In this document: positions 43,776 through 51,524 of the stretch, one piece after another | Numbering within the stretch: position 1 is the stretch's first letter | Layout: every line of letters starts with the position of its first letter | Assembly (NCBI GenBank): GCA_949132985.1 | Contig: CASCGD010000007.1 | Coordinates: forward strand, 1-59,074 | Direction: 5' to 3' | DNA: 59,074 nucleotides | Source: an uncultured Lachnospiraceae bacterium | GTDB taxonomy: Bacteria > Bacillota > Clostridia > Lachnospirales > Lachnospiraceae | Made by a program: the position numbers and the translations under genes | Notes under the pieces: generated by a model | The model's input: the letters and a program-made list of their open reading frames with translations, nothing else | The model's database searches: none | What the model was told of the DNA's origin: nothing

Positions 43776-46021
43776 CAGCGGACACCTCCTCTCAACTCTT
43801 CCTCAGACATCTGCGAGCCTGCAATTTCCTGATATGCCTCGCAGCCTGCCAGCAGCTCTTCATGCGTGCCCTTGCCGACGATCTGTCCGTCCTCCAGCAC
43901 AAGAATCTGATCTGCATGCAAAATCGTGTTAATGCGCTGCGCGACAATGATCACGGCAGCATCCCCCGTCTTTCTCGCCAGCGCCTTTCGCAGCGCAGCG
44001 TCCGTCTTATAGTCCAAGGCAGAAAAGCTGTCATCGAAAATCAGCACTTTCGGCTGCTTAGCGATGGCCCGGGCGATGGATAGACGCTGCTTCTGCCCGC
44101 CGGACACATTCGTTCCGCCCTGTGCGATCTCGCTGTGGAAGCCGTCTTTCTTTTCTTCAATAAAGTCAAGCGCCTGCGCAATCTCCGCGGCCTCCCGCAT
44201 CTGCGCATCGCTGATATCATCGCCGCCGAATTTCAGATTCGATGCAATATCCCCGGAGAAGAGTACGCCCTTCTGAGGCACGATTCCAAGCAGACTACGC
44301 AGCTTTGCCTGTGACAGCTCCCTGATATCAATTCCATCCAGCGTAATTTTTCCGCCCGTCACATCATAAAAACGCGGAATCAGATGAACCAGCGTACTTT
44401 TCCCGCAGCCGGTACTCCCAATAATCGCCGTCGTCTTTCCCGGCTGTGCAACAAACGAGATATGCTCTAAAGCATTCTCATCGGCACCTGCATAGCGAAA
44501 GCTCACATCCGAGAATTCCACCCTTCCATGCCAAACGCCGCGCTCCGCATCCCGCGTCTTCGCCGCATCACTTATCGAGCTGTCCGTGCGGATCACCTCG
44601 TCAATACGTTCCGCAGCGACCCCCGCGCGGGGCAGCATAACGGAGATCATCGTAATCATCAAAAACGACATAATGATCTGCATGGTATACGTGATAAACG
44701 CAATCATGTCCCCGACCTGAAGATTTCCCACATCAATGCCGTGGCCGCCAACCCACACGATGAGCACGCTCACGCCGTTCATAATCAGCATCATCGCGGG
44801 CATCATCATTGTCATCACCCGGTTTGCAAAAAGCTGCGTGGACATGAGATTCTTGTTCGCCACATCAAAGCGTTCCTCCTCAAACTTTTCCCTCGAAAAC
44901 GCACGAATGACCGGAAGCCCCGTGAGAATCTCCCTGGATACCAGGTTCAGACGGTCCACCAGCTTTTGCATGATCTTAAACTTTGGCAGAGTGATTCCCA
45001 TCAAAATAAGCACGAGTGACGTAATGGCAACCACTGCCACAACAATGATCCATCCCATACCCGTTCTTGTGGCCATAACCTTCAAAACACCCCCGATACC
45101 GAGAATCGGCGCATAGAGCACCATTCGCAGCAGCATGACAGACACCATCTGTATCTGCTGAATGTCGTTGGTGCTCCGCGTAATAAGGGATGCGGTTGAA
45201 AACCGGTTCATCTCCACATTTGAAAATCCGAGCACATTTTGAAATACCCTTCCTCGCAGCTCCATACCAATCTTCGCCGCGGTTTTTGCGGACAGATAGC
45301 CGCAGGCGATGGCAGCTGCCAGCATCAGAATCGACAAACCCAGCATTTTCGCACCCGTTTTCAGGAGATAACTGCGCTGCATCCAATCTAAATCCACATC
45401 GCATGCCTCGTATTCCTCCAGCACACGCTGAACTGCAATCTGCTCCAGAATGGAATCGCTGATCTCACCGAATCCCATGGAAATCTGTTCCATGCCGGGT
45501 GTCCCCTGGTCTTTCTTCTGCTGCTCCACACTTCCTTTTTCCGCTGTATCTGTGCCATTTTCTGCCGATAATGCCTCCATACCGGAGGGCATTCCGCCAT
45601 TTTTTGACTGCCCTGCGCCGTTCTTTTCCAGCGCATCGGCATCCATACCGTTTTGTTCCAGAAGCTCTTCCATATGACTGCCTGCATAGAGCATAACCAG
45701 CGGCTGCCTCAGCTGCCCGGCAAGCGCTTCCCGCTGTTCCTTTGTAAGCTCTCCGGGTTCATAAAAACCTGATGCTTTATTATAGGCATAGAACTCATCA
45801 AATTTACCCTCCGGCATCAGCAGACGCAGTGCCTCCCCCGTCTCAGGACGCATCTGCTCCATCACACAGTCCTCTATGCCATACTGCTGCAAGCCCACGT
45901 CCACAATACGCGAGGTATAACCGGGCTGTGCCAGGTCGCAGTACGCCTGCAGGACCAAAAGCAGCATGATCGCAAGCACAGACAGCCTATGCCGCAGCAA
46001 ATTTCCAAAAATATGTTTCAT
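43775..46021 (-). CDS. ABC exporter half-transporter, MdlA type, with degenerate ATP site
   Basis: A 748-residue half-transporter, longer than usual because of a ~100-residue outer loop (about 115-210: GMDADALEKNGAGQ, MEALSAENGTDTAEKGS) between TM1 and TM2. Walker A GSTGCGKST, signature VSGGQKQRLS, Walker B LIFDDSFSALD: Asp replaces the catalytic Glu, the usual sign of the non-hydrolysing site in a heterodimer. Its promoter lies between it and the divergent blaI at 46228. Confidence 0.9.
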   Translation of the reverse strand: MKHIFGNLLRHRLSVLAIMLLLVLQAYCDLAQPGYTSRIVDVGLQQYGIEDCVMEQMRPETGEALRLLMPEGKFDEFYAYNKASGFYEPGELTKEQREALAGQLRQPLVMLYAGSHMEELLEQNGMDADALEKNGAGQSKNGGMPSGMEALSAENGTDTAEKGSVEQQKKDQGTPGMEQISMGFGEISDSILEQIAVQRVLEEYEACDVDLDWMQRSYLLKTGAKMLGLSILMLAAAIACGYLSAKTAAKIGMELRGRVFQNVLGFSNVEMNRFSTASLITRSTNDIQQIQMVSVMLLRMVLYAPILGIGGVLKVMATRTGMGWIIVVAVVAITSLVLILMGITLPKFKIMQKLVDRLNLVSREILTGLPVIRAFSREKFEEERFDVANKNLMSTQLFANRVMTMMMPAMMLIMNGVSVLIVWVGGHGIDVGNLQVGDMIAFITYTMQIIMSFLMITMISVMLPRAGVAAERIDEVIRTDSSISDAAKTRDAERGVWHGRVEFSDVSFRYAGADENALEHISFVAQPGKTTAIIGSTGCGKSTLVHLIPRFYDVTGGKITLDGIDIRELSQAKLRSLLGIVPQKGVLFSGDIASNLKFGGDDISDAQMREAAEIAQALDFIEEKKDGFHSEIAQGGTNVSGGQKQRLSIARAIAKQPKVLIFDDSFSALDYKTDAALRKALARKTGDAAVIIVAQRINTILHADQILVLEDGQIVGKGTHEELLAGCEAYQEIAGSQMSEEELRGGVR

Positions 46022-46090
46022 AAGTGTTCCTTTCTCGGCAAGGAGCCATGTATTTTGAATCTAAATGACTGTTTGGGACAATTATAAATG

Positions 46091-46110
46091 TACCATACTA
46101 TAAAATGGTA
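46091..46110. promoter_or_regulatory. Palindrome at the exporter transcription start
   Basis: TACCAT-N8-ATGGTA, directly downstream of the exporter -10, possible operator. Confidence 0.4.
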
Positions 46111-46138
46111 TTTTAGACCTTAGATTTTTTTTCGTCAA
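46110..46138 (-). promoter_or_regulatory. ABC exporter promoter
   Basis: Minus-strand TTGACG (46133-46138), 17-bp spacer, TAAAAT (46110-46115). Confidence 0.6.
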
Positions 46139-46152
46139 TCCCTTTTTTCTTA

Positions 46153-46181
46153 TTGACAGCTATATAAGACTGTGGTAGTCT
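46153..46181 (+). promoter_or_regulatory. blaI (pair 2) promoter with operator
   Basis: TTGACA (46153-46158), 17-bp spacer, TAGTCT (46176-46181). The palindrome TAAGACT-N5-AGTCTTA (46165-46183) covers the -10; a second half-site AGTCTTA is at 46205-46211. The sequence differs from the TGTCTAA-N5-TTAGACA of pair 1. Confidence 0.7.
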
Positions 46182-46227
46182 TATTACAAGAACAAACTAC
46201 TGCAGTCTTATGAAGGGAGGAATTATC

Positions 46228-46587
46228 ATGGACATCAAACTTTTTGACTCGGAACTAAAGGTCATGAATGTTCTCTGGCAGGAGGGTGACACCACCGCCA
46301 AAAACATCGCCGGTATTTTAAAGGAAGAGACCGGATGGAACGTCAACACCACTTACACCATCATCAAACGCTGCATCAAAAAGGGGGCAATCGAGCGTTC
46401 CGAACCAAATTTTATATGCCACGCCCTCATTCCCAAGGAAGAAGTGCAGCAGGCTGAAACAGACGAGCTGATCAACAAAATTTATGACGGCTCCGCCGAC
46501 AAACTGTTCGCCGCCCTGCTCGGCAGAAAGAAGCTGTCCGCCGAGCAGATCAACCGACTCAAACAGATCGTAGAAAACATGGAGTGA
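46228..46587 (+). CDS. BlaI/MecI-type repressor (pair 2)
   Basis: A 119-residue winged-helix repressor: IKLFDSELKVMNVLWQEGD, recognition region WNVNTTYTIIKRCIKKGAIE, and C-terminal dimer helix (LSAEQINRLKQIVENME). Start at 46228 with GGGAGGAATTATC. It is followed after 10 bp by its BlaR1 partner. Divergent from the ABC exporter, which it may also control since both promoters share one 200-bp gap. Confidence 0.92.
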   Translation: MDIKLFDSELKVMNVLWQEGDTTAKNIAGILKEETGWNVNTTYTIIKRCIKKGAIERSEPNFICHALIPKEEVQQAETDELINKIYDGSADKLFAALLGRKKLSAEQINRLKQIVENME

Positions 46588-46597
46588 GGTGATGATT

Positions 46598-48304
46598 ATG
46601 TCACTACTGCAACTAAGCTTTTCCGGTGCGGTACTGATCCTGGCAATCACACTGATACGCGCTGTAGCGATCAACCGTCTGCCAAAAAAAGTATTTTTGA
46701 TTTTGTGGGAAATCAGCATGATACGTCTGCTCCTGCCGTTTTCCATTCCATCCATATTCAGTGTATATTCTCTGCTGGAAAGGAATGCGCCGATCCATGA
46801 CACTTTTACCGGGACACCGGCGGCCGCGTTTCTCCCGCCCACCGGCCAGAGCCCACCTCCCGTGGAAATCTCCCCGGCTGCACCCGAGCCAAAGCATACG
46901 ATACCGCTGTTGCTGATCGTCTACTGTATCGGAGCCTTCCTGATTGCGGCCTGCTTTGCCGCATCTTATATACGCTGCCGGATGGAATTTCGCATCTCTC
47001 TTCCTGTCTCGAATGAGCTTGCACAGGAATGGCTGCACTCCCATCCGCTCAGACGCCCCATAGAAATTCGGCAGTCCGACCAAATCGCAGCGCCCCTGAC
47101 TTATGGCGTCTTTTGCCCGGTCATACTGCTGCCGTGGAAAACAAACTGGAAGAACCGGGAACAAATCCAATATATACTCACACACGAATATATCCACATT
47201 CGCAGGTGGGATGCGCTCACAAAGCTGATCGCAGCTGCCGTACTGACCATCCACTGGTTTAATCCCCTTGTCTGGGTGATGTATATTTTATTCAACCGGG
47301 ATATTGAGCTATCCTGCGACGAATGCCTTGTGCGTCGTCTGGGACCGGACTCCCGCTCGTCTTACGCACTCACCCTCATCGGCATGGAGGAGGAAAAAAG
47401 CGGGCTTACGCCCCTTTGCAACAATTTCAGTAAAAATGCAATCGAAGAAAGGATCACAGCGATTATGAAAACAAAAAAATTAACTCTGGCGGCATCGCTC
47501 ATCAGCGCAGCCATACTCATATCAGTTGTGCTGATGTTTGCCACCTCCGCAGAGGCTGGCAGTTCAGACATGCCAAACAGTGAAATAAACACCGCAATGG
47601 AAAAGCTCACCATCTACCTCACCACCATCAACCACCTGCGGGAAGGCATGATGAACGAGGGCGGCGAACCCATGGAATGGGATACCGAAACAGCAAAAAA
47701 ACTCGAACTCGACGGAAGGTCATGCTATGCATTTGATCTGCGCTTTGCCAACGACGAGGGAAAAAACGGACAGATGGCAGGACGGCGGGCCGGAACCTAC
47801 GCAGTATCTCTGGAAGGCTGGCACGTTTACAATGACATGGACGGCGATAATATCTGGGACGAATATCCCGCCTGCTACGGCATTTCGTTCACACCCGACT
47901 GGGCAAATACATATCCTATCTGCGGCATCATCCGCGGCATGACAGAGGATACGCTAACCGTCGAGGTAGTGGAATTTATCACAGACGATAACGCCGAACG
48001 CGTCAAAGAGCTTGGGCTTACAGAGTCGGATATGCCGAACGGCTATCATATCAACATGGACAATTCAAAACTCGTAACATGGCAGCGTACAGATCAAACC
48101 TCCTATATATTTATCGATTGGAGCAGAGAATTTGTGGAAAACGCACAAGACCCGGACTCGGGATGGTACTGTGCCACAATGGACCGCTCAATCTTTGAAA
48201 AATATCTGTCAACCTACCCTTCCTTCGACGAAATGCGTATGCCGTTTTTCTTCAATGTCGAAGATGACGTTGTAAAGGGTATTTTTGAATATCCGTTTAT
48301 GTAA
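46598..48304 (+). CDS. BlaR1-type M56 antirepressor (pair 2)
   Basis: A 568-residue membrane sensor: TMs at about 5-22 and 34-50, M56 domain with HEYIH zinc site (196-200) and WFNPLVWVMYILFNRDIELSCDE, and a late TM (~300-318) before a ~250-residue outer domain (AMEKLTIYLTTINHLREGMM...). The outer part again lacks a beta-lactamase-like SxxK motif, so the ligand is unlikely to be a beta-lactam. Start at 46598 chosen by GAGGTGA spacing. Presumably cleaves the preceding BlaI. Confidence 0.85.
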   Translation: MSLLQLSFSGAVLILAITLIRAVAINRLPKKVFLILWEISMIRLLLPFSIPSIFSVYSLLERNAPIHDTFTGTPAAAFLPPTGQSPPPVEISPAAPEPKHTIPLLLIVYCIGAFLIAACFAASYIRCRMEFRISLPVSNELAQEWLHSHPLRRPIEIRQSDQIAAPLTYGVFCPVILLPWKTNWKNREQIQYILTHEYIHIRRWDALTKLIAAAVLTIHWFNPLVWVMYILFNRDIELSCDECLVRRLGPDSRSSYALTLIGMEEEKSGLTPLCNNFSKNAIEERITAIMKTKKLTLAASLISAAILISVVLMFATSAEAGSSDMPNSEINTAMEKLTIYLTTINHLREGMMNEGGEPMEWDTETAKKLELDGRSCYAFDLRFANDEGKNGQMAGRRAGTYAVSLEGWHVYNDMDGDNIWDEYPACYGISFTPDWANTYPICGIIRGMTEDTLTVEVVEFITDDNAERVKELGLTESDMPNGYHINMDNSKLVTWQRTDQTSYIFIDWSREFVENAQDPDSGWYCATMDRSIFEKYLSTYPSFDEMRMPFFFNVEDDVVKGIFEYPFM

Positions 48305-48368
48305 AATGTCGCTCGCCAGAACATAAAAGCCACACAGAAATCCGATTACAGAATTCCCGCATGAGAGC

Positions 48369-48421
48369 AAAAAGCTTTGTTAGTGATACAGGTAAACCCT
48401 GTTTCATAACAGAGCTTTTTT
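48369..48421 (+). terminator. Terminator after blaR1 (pair 2)
   Basis: Stem AAAAAGCTTTGTTA / TAACAGAGCTTTTT, with an inner CAGG/CCTG stem, ending in six T. Confidence 0.75.
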
Positions 48422-48442
48422 GCAGATCGTCTATAATTATTC

Positions 48443-48661
48443 TTAAATTTCCTCCGATGTGAGAACCAGCCCCGTAAGCTCTAAGGCATCCCCTCCTACC
48501 GCGCAGGCTTCCCGTTTTTGCAAATCGGCTAAATTTTTTACAGCGTCTATCTCCTGCCCGTATCCCTTATTCCTTCCCATTATCCATGCTACTTTCATGA
48601 TAACGGATGAAATGCCGCCTTTCTGTATTTTATTCCCTCGACCAACGAGCCAAGCAGCCAT
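48443..48661 (-). CDS. Doubtful small ORF
   Basis: A 72-residue frame in the 652-bp gap 48305-48956, ending DLQKREACAVGGDALELTGL. No ribosome binding site and no family recognised. The composition of the C-terminal half looks protein-like, so it may be a remnant. The rest of the gap holds the terminator at 48369 and the LexA-boxed promoter at 48785-48838. Confidence 0.25.
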   Translation of the reverse strand: MAAWLVGRGNKIQKGGISSVIMKVAWIMGRNKGYGQEIDAVKNLADLQKREACAVGGDALELTGLVLTSEEI

Positions 48662-48784
48662 ATTTATGCGAAATTTGGTATGCCGGGAGGGTTACATACC
48701 CCGCTGCTTGCAGCGCAATAATATTATAGGCAAAAACTATGGCTTCCCCAGTACTTATCAGTTATCGCTAAAAATTTTCAAATT

Positions 48785-48797
48785 CGAACTTGCGTTC
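48785..48797. promoter_or_regulatory. LexA (SOS) box 1
   Basis: CGAACTTGCGTTC, matching the Bacillota LexA pattern CGAAC-N4-GTTC. It overlaps the -35. Confidence 0.8.
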
Positions 48798-48818
48798 TAT
48801 TTGTTTTTGTGATATAGT
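48790..48818 (+). promoter_or_regulatory. SOS-type promoter
   Basis: TTGCGT (48790-48795), 17-bp spacer, TATAGT (48813-48818), between two LexA boxes. Confidence 0.65.
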
Positions 48819-48824
48819 CATGAT

Positions 48825-48838
48825 AGAACAGACGTTCT
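48825..48838. promoter_or_regulatory. LexA (SOS) box 2
   Basis: AGAACAGACGTTCT, a second GAAC-N4-GTTC site at about the transcription start. Confidence 0.75.
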
Positions 48839-48956
48839 TAATTGTCAAGAACTAATTTTTAATTGTTCCGGGTAATTGTTCAGGATTCCGGTTAATCATG
48901 TATGAACGCTTCGCTGAACGATTGTACCTACTACTCTACGACCCAGGAGGCCAGCC

Positions 48957-50324
48957 ATGGAGCTTTGCATACAATCAGATTTAATGGAAAAACTCGCGAT
49001 TTTAACGGATGCCGCGAAATATGATGTCGCCTGCACCTCCAGCGGTGTGGACCGCGCAGGCAGGGGACACGGCATGGGCAACGCCCTCGCCCCCGGTATC
49101 TGTCACAGCTTTGCCGGAGACGGACGCTGTATCTCCCTTTTAAAGATACTTATGACTAACCACTGTATCTATAACTGCGCCTACTGTCAGAACAATTGTA
49201 ACAATGACCTGCCCCGCGCCACCTTTACTCCCGATGAGATCTGCACCCTCGTAACACAGTTTTACCGCCGCAATTATATCGAAGGACTTTTCCTAAGCTC
49301 CGGTATCGTGGACAGTCCTGACCGAACCATGGAACTGCTGTTTCAAACGCTGTATCTGCTGCGGAGGCGCTATGATTTTAACGGTTATATCCACGTTAAG
49401 GCGATTCCGGGATCCAGCCCGCAGCTTCTCGAATATACCGGTTATCTCGCCGACCGCATGAGTATCAATCTGGAGCTTCCCACGGCTGAGGGACTTCGCA
49501 CCCTTGCCCCGTGCAAGAACCGTAAAACCATTCTTCGTCCCATGCGCCAGATACAAAACGGCATTCAGGCAGGTGCCTTGCTGGAATCACACGAGCTGTC
49601 CGCACCTTCCAGCCACAGCCTCTCCGCTGCGGTGCGTTTTGCCGGTATCGATCCCAGACAAAAGCGATTTGTTCCCGCCGGCCAAAGCACGCAGATGATC
49701 ATTGGAGCCACGCCCGAAAACGATTACCAGATCATGAAGGTTACAGAAAGCCTCTACGACCGCTTTGCCTTAAAACGCGTGTTCTTCTCGACCTTCGTAA
49801 ACCTGACCGGAGACGATACACTCCCCGCCCCGGCCGCTACCCCCGCGCTGCTGCGGGAACACCGGCTCTATCAGGCAGACTGGCTGCTGCGCTATTATCA
49901 TTTTCGCGCGGACGAGCTGCTGGATGAAACACGCCCCGACTTTAACGTCTATTTAGACCCGAAATGTGACTGGGCGCTGCGGCACCTGGAGCTGTTTCCG
50001 GTGGAGATCAACCGCGCTGCCTATCAGACACTCCTGCGCGTACCGGGCATCGGCTATCTCTCCGCCCGCCGTATCGTCGCTGCCAGACGAACGGGCCTCC
50101 TTGACTTTGAAGACCTAAAAAAGATCGGTGTTGTGTTAAAGCGTGCACTCTATTTTATTACATGCAAGGGACGTATGATGTACCCTGTCCGCATCGAGGA
50201 AGATTATATCACCAGACAGCTTCTTACGGACAAAACACAGATTCCAAAGGAGATACGCCATGCAGGCTATGAGCAGCTTTCCCTCTTCGACACGGCGTTT
50301 CTCGGCATAAACCAGGCGGTCTGA
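48957..50324 (+). CDS. Putative DNA modification/repair radical SAM protein
   Basis: A 455-residue protein with the radical-SAM cluster motif C70-x3-C74-x2-C77 (NHCIYNCAYCQ), which binds [4Fe-4S] and SAM, and a helix-hairpin-helix DNA-binding motif near 365-385 (LLRVPGIGYLSARRIVAARR). It fits the family annotated as putative DNA modification/repair radical SAM protein (TIGR03916). ATG at 48957 follows CAGGAGGCCAGCC. The promoter carries two LexA boxes and the next gene is its usual DUF4130 partner. The damage repaired is unknown. Confidence 0.9.
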   Translation: MELCIQSDLMEKLAILTDAAKYDVACTSSGVDRAGRGHGMGNALAPGICHSFAGDGRCISLLKILMTNHCIYNCAYCQNNCNNDLPRATFTPDEICTLVTQFYRRNYIEGLFLSSGIVDSPDRTMELLFQTLYLLRRRYDFNGYIHVKAIPGSSPQLLEYTGYLADRMSINLELPTAEGLRTLAPCKNRKTILRPMRQIQNGIQAGALLESHELSAPSSHSLSAAVRFAGIDPRQKRFVPAGQSTQMIIGATPENDYQIMKVTESLYDRFALKRVFFSTFVNLTGDDTLPAPAATPALLREHRLYQADWLLRYYHFRADELLDETRPDFNVYLDPKCDWALRHLELFPVEINRAAYQTLLRVPGIGYLSARRIVAARRTGLLDFEDLKKIGVVLKRALYFITCKGRMMYPVRIEEDYITRQLLTDKTQIPKEIRHAGYEQLSLFDTAFLGINQAV

Positions 50325-50438
50325 CAGCATATCAGGCATGACTCTCTCCGGCAAGCCGGAAGCTTCTACCGCTATGCCGGCCCACACCCGCACGGTGCCA
50401 AACTATAACCGTTTATAATCTCAGAAAGGATCAATCTC

Positions 50439-51224
50439 ATGTACACTTATATTTGCGAAAACTCTATTGACGGTATTCTCACCGGCGTCTACGACGCTTA
50501 CGCGGACAGGTACCCGCGCAACGAGATCCATCTGCAGGCACATGAGCCGGATAATCTCTCGCTTTTCACCCAATATCTCCCGGTAAAAGCGGATCATGAA
50601 AAAGCCGTAAAAGTTGCCCGTACCTTAAAATCCCGTTTTGGCCAGGAATTTTACGAGACAATCTATCAGGCAGCCATGTCTGGGGAAGTGAAGGGAAAAA
50701 GCACCATAGACAAGGCAGATGCCATCTACGGAACGATCTCTCTTGCCCTTGCCTGCGGCGACGGTACAAAGACCCTTCTCTCACTGGGTGAGCCATGCGT
50801 TTATCGGGTATTCGAGCTGTGCCGCGCCACCGGAAAAGAGGCGATGCACCTGCTGGGCTTTGTGCGCTTTCAGGAGCTGGAAAACGGCATCCTCTTCTCT
50901 TCCATCCATCCAAAGCACCACGTACTGCCGATTTTAGGCGAGCATTTTTCCGACCGGCTCCCAGAAGAAAATTTCATGATCTACGACGAAACCCGCCAAA
51001 TTGCCGTACTGCACCCGGCACATAAAAGCTTTTTCCTTGCCGATACCGATAACCTTGACGTCGCTCAGACAAAACATTTTTCCGCTGAGGAAGCACACTT
51101 TCAGAGTCTCTGGATCACCTTTTTCCGCAATATTACCATCGAAGCGCGAAAAAACGCCGGCCTGCAGTCACAGATGATTCCGAAACGCTTCCAGCGGGAT
51201 GTGCTGGAGTTTCAGGCTTCCTGA
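50439..51224 (+). CDS. DUF4130 family putative DNA repair protein (TIGR03915 type)
   Basis: A 261-residue protein: N-terminal YICENSIDGILTGVYDAYADRY, then VKVARTLKSRF, and C-terminal LWITFFRNITIEARKNAGLQ followed by PKRF. This matches the DUF4130 family that regularly accompanies the radical SAM protein upstream (114 bp away); the C-terminal segment resembles a uracil-DNA-glycosylase-family partner region. It probably takes part in the same SOS-induced repair. RBS AAAGGATC. Confidence 0.85.
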   Translation: MYTYICENSIDGILTGVYDAYADRYPRNEIHLQAHEPDNLSLFTQYLPVKADHEKAVKVARTLKSRFGQEFYETIYQAAMSGEVKGKSTIDKADAIYGTISLALACGDGTKTLLSLGEPCVYRVFELCRATGKEAMHLLGFVRFQELENGILFSSIHPKHHVLPILGEHFSDRLPEENFMIYDETRQIAVLHPAHKSFFLADTDNLDVAQTKHFSAEEAHFQSLWITFFRNITIEARKNAGLQSQMIPKRFQRDVLEFQAS

Positions 51225-51336
51225 ATTTTCCTGTATTGCAGATCTCTTCCGGCACGATCCCTGCCGGCTGTTGTCACACAATTGTTCATCTTATTCTATG
51301 CCTTATACAAAAATGTGTGCGGACAAGGCCAAGTTG

Positions 51337-51363
51337 TTAGCACTCATTCAAAAAGAGTGCTAA
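51337..51363 (+). promoter_or_regulatory. CIRCE operator (HrcA site)
   Basis: TTAGCACTC-N9-GAGTGCTAA, a perfect match to the HrcA consensus. It lies 7 bp upstream of the -35 of the promoter at 51371-51399. Confidence 0.95.
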
Positions 51364-51370
51364 TTTATTG

Positions 51371-51399
51371 TTGACATTTGTCTCTGCACGCGTTAAACT
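51371..51399 (+). promoter_or_regulatory. htpG promoter
   Basis: TTGACA (51371-51376), 17-bp spacer, TAAACT (51394-51399), leader of about 120 nt; the remaining gap from 51225 to 51524 holds a weak CCGGCA/TGCCGG hairpin only. Confidence 0.75.
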
Positions 51400-51524
51400 A
51401 AGTAATGACATTCAAAGAACCGACAACTGTTCCCTGCACACCGGATCGACGAGAGATGCATTCCCATGCCCTCCACGGCCTGCCGCTGAACAGTTACAAA
51501 AAAGAGAACAAGGAGTGATTCACA

